NCBI GenBank assembly: GCA_035296385.1 | Contig: DATHBB010000145.1 | Coordinates: 1-7,745, forward strand | Reading direction: 5' to 3' | Source: JAIVJZ01 sp035296385 | GTDB lineage: Bacteria > Acidobacteriota > Blastocatellia > Pyrinomonadales > Pyrinomonadaceae | Length of the DNA: 7,745 bases | In this document: positions 4,790-7,745 of the stretch, piece by piece | Layout of the letters: the number at the start of each line of letters is the position of its first letter | How positions within the stretch are numbered: position 1 is the first letter of the stretch | Notes under the pieces: generated by a model | The model's database searches: none | Told to the model about the DNA's origin: nothing | The model's input: the letters and a program-made list of their open reading frames with translations, nothing else | Translations under genes and position numbers: made by a program

Positions 4790-5833
4790 ATGCGTGCGAT
4801 GATTCTTGCCGCCGGTTACGGCACACGCCTCTGGCCGCTGACGCTCGACCGCGCGAAGCCCGCGCTCCCGTTCATGGGTCGCCCGCTCGTCGGCTACGTC
4901 GCGGAATACCTGGCGCGTTTCGGCTGCGACGAAATCGTAGTCAATTTGCATCACCGTCCCGAGAGCGTGCTCGCGGCGCTCGGCGACGGGAGCGCGTTCG
5001 GCGTCCGCCTCAGTTACATCGAAGAACCCGTCATCCTCGGCACGAGCGGCGCAATCGATAACGCGCGCGCGTTTCTTGAGGGCGACACGTTCGTCGTCGT
5101 CAACGGCAAGATCGCCACAGACATCGACCTCCGCGCGGCTCTCGAAACACACAGGCGCGCAGGCGCGCTCGCCACGCTGGTCCTTCGCCCGAATGTTGAG
5201 CGTGAACGCTACAGCACCGTCGAAGTCGAAGACGGGCTGGTGAAAAAGTTCGGCGGTTATCCGTCTCCTCCGTCCGATAACGCCGGAAGCGCGATTCGCG
5301 CTTCTGAAAAAAACGGCGCGGGCGTTGGAATCGGCGCGAATGTTGAAGACGCGCCGCTGATGTTCACGGGGATACAGATTCTTGAGCCGCGCATCTTCGA
5401 CTACATCCCACGCGGCGTCTTCTCGCATACGGTGACGGACGTTTACATCCCCGCCATCGCACGCGGCGAACGCATCGCGGCGCACACAGCCTCCGGGATG
5501 TGGCATGAGTTATCCACCATTCAACGCTACCGAGACATCAGTTTGAGCTTGATGCGCGGGGAAGGGCGCGACAACGTTTGGACTGGCGCGGGCGCGCTCG
5601 TCGAGGCGGGCGCGGACGTGCACGAGTCGATCATCTGGGAAGGTGTGCGCGTTGAGGCGGGCGCGCGCGTGCGCCGCTCGATTCTGGGCGCGGGCGTGCG
5701 TGTGCATCGCGGCGAGGTGTTTGAAGACGTGGCAATTGTGCGCGCGTCGCTCGTCGCTGGCGAGGCGCGACCGGAGAAGGCGCTCGAAGGAGCGGTTTGC
5801 GGGGATAATTTTGTCGTGCCACTCGCGCAGTGA
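4790..5833 (+). CDS. MurU-like sugar-phosphate nucleotidyltransferase with beta-helix tail, metal sites altered
   Basis: A 347-residue cytoplasmic protein of the NTP-transferase family (GlmU/RmlA/GMPP/MurU type), which transfers a nucleotide to a sugar-1-phosphate. The N-terminal signature MILAAGYGTRLWPLT and the RAKPALPFMGRPLVGY stretch hold the nucleotide loop and catalytic Lys. EEPVILGTSGAI (about 80-91) is also typical. The usual metal-binding NGD is NGK here (Lys107, in NGKIATDIDL). The second metal motif, normally W-x-D-x-GT, reads MWHELSTIQRY (Glu240). A low-complexity insert lies at about 158-188. From about 262 the protein continues as hexapeptide repeats (VEAGADVHESIIW, VRVEAGARVRRSILG) forming a left-handed beta-helix; classical MurU lacks this. 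The next gene is an AmgK-like kinase, suggesting MurNAc or GlcNAc salvage (MurU role). It may be active with altered metal binding or a regulatory homologue like GMPPA. The start at 4790 or 4799 (MILAAG) cannot be separated; an in-frame stop lies at 4769. Confidence 0.82.
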   Translation: MRAMILAAGYGTRLWPLTLDRAKPALPFMGRPLVGYVAEYLARFGCDEIVVNLHHRPESVLAALGDGSAFGVRLSYIEEPVILGTSGAIDNARAFLEGDTFVVVNGKIATDIDLRAALETHRRAGALATLVLRPNVERERYSTVEVEDGLVKKFGGYPSPPSDNAGSAIRASEKNGAGVGIGANVEDAPLMFTGIQILEPRIFDYIPRGVFSHTVTDVYIPAIARGERIAAHTASGMWHELSTIQRYRDISLSLMRGEGRDNVWTGAGALVEAGADVHESIIWEGVRVEAGARVRRSILGAGVRVHRGEVFEDVAIVRASLVAGEARPEKALEGAVCGDNFVVPLAQ

Positions 5834-5839
5834 TACAAT
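5811..5839 (+). promoter_or_regulatory. Extended -10 promoter overlapping the nucleotidyltransferase stop codon
   Basis: TTGTCG (5811-5816; 4 of 6 to TTGACA) and TACAAT (5834-5839; 5 of 6 to TATAAT) are separated by exactly 17 bases. TG at 5831-5832 gives an extended -10, and these bases belong to the TGA stop of the upstream gene. Transcription would begin near 5846, giving the kinase gene its own leader of about 92 bases. This is the best promoter match in the window. Confidence 0.55.
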
Positions 5840-5876
5840 CCAACGCGCTCCAAAAAAGCACTGATAGCGGGCACAA

Positions 5877-5922
5877 AGAGTCTTTACGGACGTGAGCGGC
5901 ATGACCAGCCCTCGAAGACTCT
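5877..5922. other. 8-bp inverted repeat in the kinase leader
   Basis: AGAGTCTT (5877-5884) and AAGACTCT (5915-5922) are perfect reverse complements around a 30-base interval, ending 15 bases before the kinase ATG at 5938. It lies wholly within the leader predicted from the 5811-5839 promoter. It could be an operator or an RNA stem presenting the start region. No recognised riboswitch fold is seen. Confidence 0.4.
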
Positions 5923-5937
5923 CCGCGCCAAACACCC

Positions 5938-7008
5938 ATGAGCCATCCTTCGGGCATCACCGCGAATGCGTTTCTCTCCACAGCGCATGAACGCCTCAGC
6001 GCATACCTCGTCCGCGCCGATTTGGACGCGGGCGCGATACTCGCGCTCACGCCCGATGCCTCCACACGCGAGTATTTCCGCATCCCCTGGCGCGGCGCGC
6101 ACGCTTCGGCAGTCGCCGCCGTCTATCCCGAACCGTTCGACGCGGACATTCATCCATTCCTCGATGTCACGCGTCTCTTCGTCGCAGCGAGTTTGCCCGT
6201 GCCGGAGATTCTCGACGTTGACGCGACGAACGGCATCATCGTTCAAGAAGATTTAGGCGACCGGCAACTCCGGCGCGTCTTTGAAGCCGTGACGGACGAC
6301 GAGCGCGAGGCTTATCTCGAACGCGCCATCGGCCTCATCGCAAACATACAGGCGGCCACGCCGCTCGCCATCCAGCGCGATTCAATCGCCAGCCGCCTCG
6401 CCTTCGACGAAGCCAAGCTCTACTGGGAACTCGAATATTTTCTCGAACACTATTTCAAAAGTTACTGCGGCGAAACTCTGACGCACGGCGAGCAGGCCGA
6501 ACTGCGCGTCGAACTAAACGATCTGGCCGCCGAACTGGCCGCCCGCCCGCGCGTCCTCTGCCATCGCGACTTTCACACGTCGAACCTGCTCGTCGATCCG
6601 CAAGACCGGCTGCGCATCATCGATCATCAGGACGCGCGCATGGGGCCTGCCAGCTACGATCTCGTCTCACTGCTGATGGATCGCCAAACGAGCGTGCCCT
6701 CGCTCGCGGAGATACGCGGACGAAGGCTATATTTTTTGGAGGAGCGGCGCGCGCGCGGTCTGGAGGCGATTGATGCGGAGGATTTCGCGCGCGAGTTTCG
6801 TCTGATGACCGTGCAGCGTTGTTTGAAGGCGGTCGGGACGTTCTCTTATCAGAGCGGCGTGTGCGGGCGCGCCGAAGTCTACGCGCACTTCATCAACCCG
6901 ATGCTCAAGATCGTCTTGCAGGCCGTTGAATGGCTGGCGCGATTTCCCGCGCTCCGCGAAGTTGTTCGCGCACACATCGTCGATAAATGGAGTGGCGGCG
7001 ACTCGTAA
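5938..7008 (+). CDS. AmgK-like sugar kinase (APH/phosphotransferase family)
   Basis: A 356-residue cytoplasmic kinase of the aminoglycoside-phosphotransferase fold (APH, PF01636). Catalytic motifs are intact: the Brenner box CHRDFHTSNLLVD gives His209, Asp211 (catalytic base) and Asn216. The metal-binding Asp229 sits in IIDHQDARMGPASYDLVSLL, which closely resembles the IDFQDA-x-x-GP-x-x-YDL pattern of AmgK, the anomeric N-acetylmuramate/N-acetylglucosamine kinase. The N-lobe motif PDASTREYFR (about 39-48) corresponds to the family's GDASxRxYFR. AmgK makes MurNAc-1-phosphate, which MurU converts to UDP-MurNAc. The adjacent upstream MurU-like gene supports this pathway. Length is near typical (about 330-360). 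ATG at 5938 has no Shine-Dalgarno sequence but leaves the normal N-terminus. Its own promoter is predicted at 5811-5839. Substrate is inferred from motif and context; other hexose kinases of this family remain possible. Confidence 0.85.
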   Translation: MSHPSGITANAFLSTAHERLSAYLVRADLDAGAILALTPDASTREYFRIPWRGAHASAVAAVYPEPFDADIHPFLDVTRLFVAASLPVPEILDVDATNGIIVQEDLGDRQLRRVFEAVTDDEREAYLERAIGLIANIQAATPLAIQRDSIASRLAFDEAKLYWELEYFLEHYFKSYCGETLTHGEQAELRVELNDLAAELAARPRVLCHRDFHTSNLLVDPQDRLRIIDHQDARMGPASYDLVSLLMDRQTSVPSLAEIRGRRLYFLEERRARGLEAIDAEDFAREFRLMTVQRCLKAVGTFSYQSGVCGRAEVYAHFINPMLKIVLQAVEWLARFPALREVVRAHIVDKWSGGDS

Positions 7009-7047
7009 ATTAATCTGTACGTAACGAAGAAGCGTTAAAAGGTAGAA

Positions 7048-7745
7048 ATGGCAACTGAAAAAATCGATCAAGTGGAAGGGCAGGCTTCGGCTGCAAAGAG
7101 CGTCCCGCAAGTTTACATCAACCGGCTCGCACAGCACGTCGGCGAAGAAGTGACGCTGCGCGGCTGGCTCTACAACCTGCGTTCGAGCGGCAAACTCCTA
7201 TTCGTGCAACTGCGCGACGGGACGGGCATCGTGCAGTGCGTCGTCTTCAAAAAAGCCGTGGCGGAAGAAATCTGGGACGCGCTCAAGGGTCTCGGACAGG
7301 AGACCGCGCTCGTGATTCGCGGCACGGTGCGCGCGGACGAACGCGCGGCGGGCGGCTACGAACTCGATGTCGTCGGCGCGGAAGTTTTGCACGGGGTCGA
7401 GGGCTACCCGATCACGCCGAAGGAACACGGCACCGAGTTTTTGATGGATCATCGACACCTCTGGCTGCGCTCGCGCCGTCAGCACGCGATCCTCAAAGTG
7501 CGTCACACGGTCGTGCGCGCCGTCCGCGACTTTTTAGACAACGACAACTTCACGCTCGCCGACGCGCCCGTCCTGACGCCCGCCGCCTGCGAAGGCACCA
7601 CGACGCTCTTTGAAGTTGACTACTTCAACGACGAGAAAGCCTACCTGACGCAGTCCGGCCAACTCTACAACGAGGCGACCGCCGCCGCCTTCGGCAAAGT
7701 TTACTGCTTCGGCCCGACCTTCCGCGCCGAGCGTTCCAAGACGCG
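7048..7745 (+). CDS. asnS: Asparaginyl-tRNA synthetase, N-terminal part (3' partial)
   Basis: Open frame from ATG 7048 to the right edge, 232 codons visible with no stop. AsnRS is a class IIb aminoacyl-tRNA synthetase that charges tRNA-Asn in the cytoplasm. The anticodon-binding OB fold spans about residues 34-110 (VTLRGWLYNLRSSGKLLFVQ, then LRDGTGIVQCVVF). The catalytic domain begins near 130: motif 1 around residues 155-178, ending APVLTP; CEGTTTLFEVDYF (181-193); YLTQSGQLY (199-207); and motif 2 FGPTFRAERSKT (221-232) at the window edge. EGTT-type and TQSGQLY sequences separate AsnRS from AspRS and LysRS. The start is supported by AAAAGG at 7037-7042, five bases upstream. Residues 1-19 are a short polar extension compared with family members that start near VYINRLAQHVG. 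The gap to the kinase gene is 39 bases, so co-transcription is possible. Its presence implies direct charging of tRNA-Asn. Confidence 0.95.
   Translation, partial: MATEKIDQVEGQASAAKSVPQVYINRLAQHVGEEVTLRGWLYNLRSSGKLLFVQLRDGTGIVQCVVFKKAVAEEIWDALKGLGQETALVIRGTVRADERAAGGYELDVVGAEVLHGVEGYPITPKEHGTEFLMDHRHLWLRSRRQHAILKVRHTVVRAVRDFLDNDNFTLADAPVLTPAACEGTTTLFEVDYFNDEKAYLTQSGQLYNEATAAAFGKVYCFGPTFRAERSKT

Noticed and set aside
4625..5506. Long minus-strand open frame of 293 codons opposite the AbrB-like and nucleotidyltransferase genes
   Set aside because: It is the mirror of strongly coding plus-strand sequence in GC-rich DNA, rich in Arg and Ala, with no recognisable motif. Plus-strand genes explain the conservation.
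7236..7613. Plus-strand frame of 125 codons near the right edge
   Set aside because: It is in another frame inside asnS, whose frame carries clear AsnRS motifs through to the edge.

Overview
The window is a dense stretch of bacterial chromosome with every supported gene on the + strand. It runs from the 3' end of a methionyl-tRNA synthetase gene to the first part of an asparaginyl-tRNA synthetase gene. Both edge genes are cut by the window. The DNA is GC-rich with strong G/C bias at third codon positions. The gene set (MetG with a fused C-terminal tRNA-binding domain, TatD, YajQ, long-chain polyprenyl synthase, an AmgK/MurU-like pair, a free-standing HARE-HTH protein) and short intergenic heptamer repeats fit a free-living Gram-negative bacterium. 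Acidobacteriota (Blastocatellia-like) is my best guess, but it is an impression and not proven by the sequence. I see no rRNA, tRNA, CRISPR array, transposase, phage gene or integration site, and no gene-free stretch above 300 bases.

Left part (1-3329): metG, tatD, yajQ and a polyprenyl diphosphate synthase are housekeeping genes for translation, nucleic acid processing, nucleotide binding and isoprenoid side chains. The gaps between them are the unusual part. They hold arrays of degenerate 7-base units. Two gaps (656-736 and 2199-2268) carry long imperfect hairpins whose two arms are heptamer arrays differing by about one unit. GTCAC-type heptamers sit directly in front of the yajQ and polyprenyl synthase start codons, where a Shine-Dalgarno sequence would be expected.

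Middle part (3330-4789): a coiled-coil plus HARE-HTH protein, then a two-gene unit made of an unrecognised 119-residue protein and a small AbrB/SpoVT-like protein. This is the least conventional coding segment.

Right part (4790-7745): a sugar-phosphate nucleotidyltransferase of the MurU type with a left-handed beta-helix tail, followed by an AmgK-like sugar kinase. Together they resemble the anomeric-kinase plus uridylyltransferase pair of peptidoglycan recycling. The nucleotidyltransferase has lost one of the two usual metal-binding aspartates and changed the other, so its activity is an open question. A good extended -10 promoter overlaps its stop codon and could drive the kinase separately. 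asnS follows. I find no clear-cut new system. The strongest leads are the heptamer hairpins, the altered nucleotidyltransferase and the unknown/AbrB gene pair.
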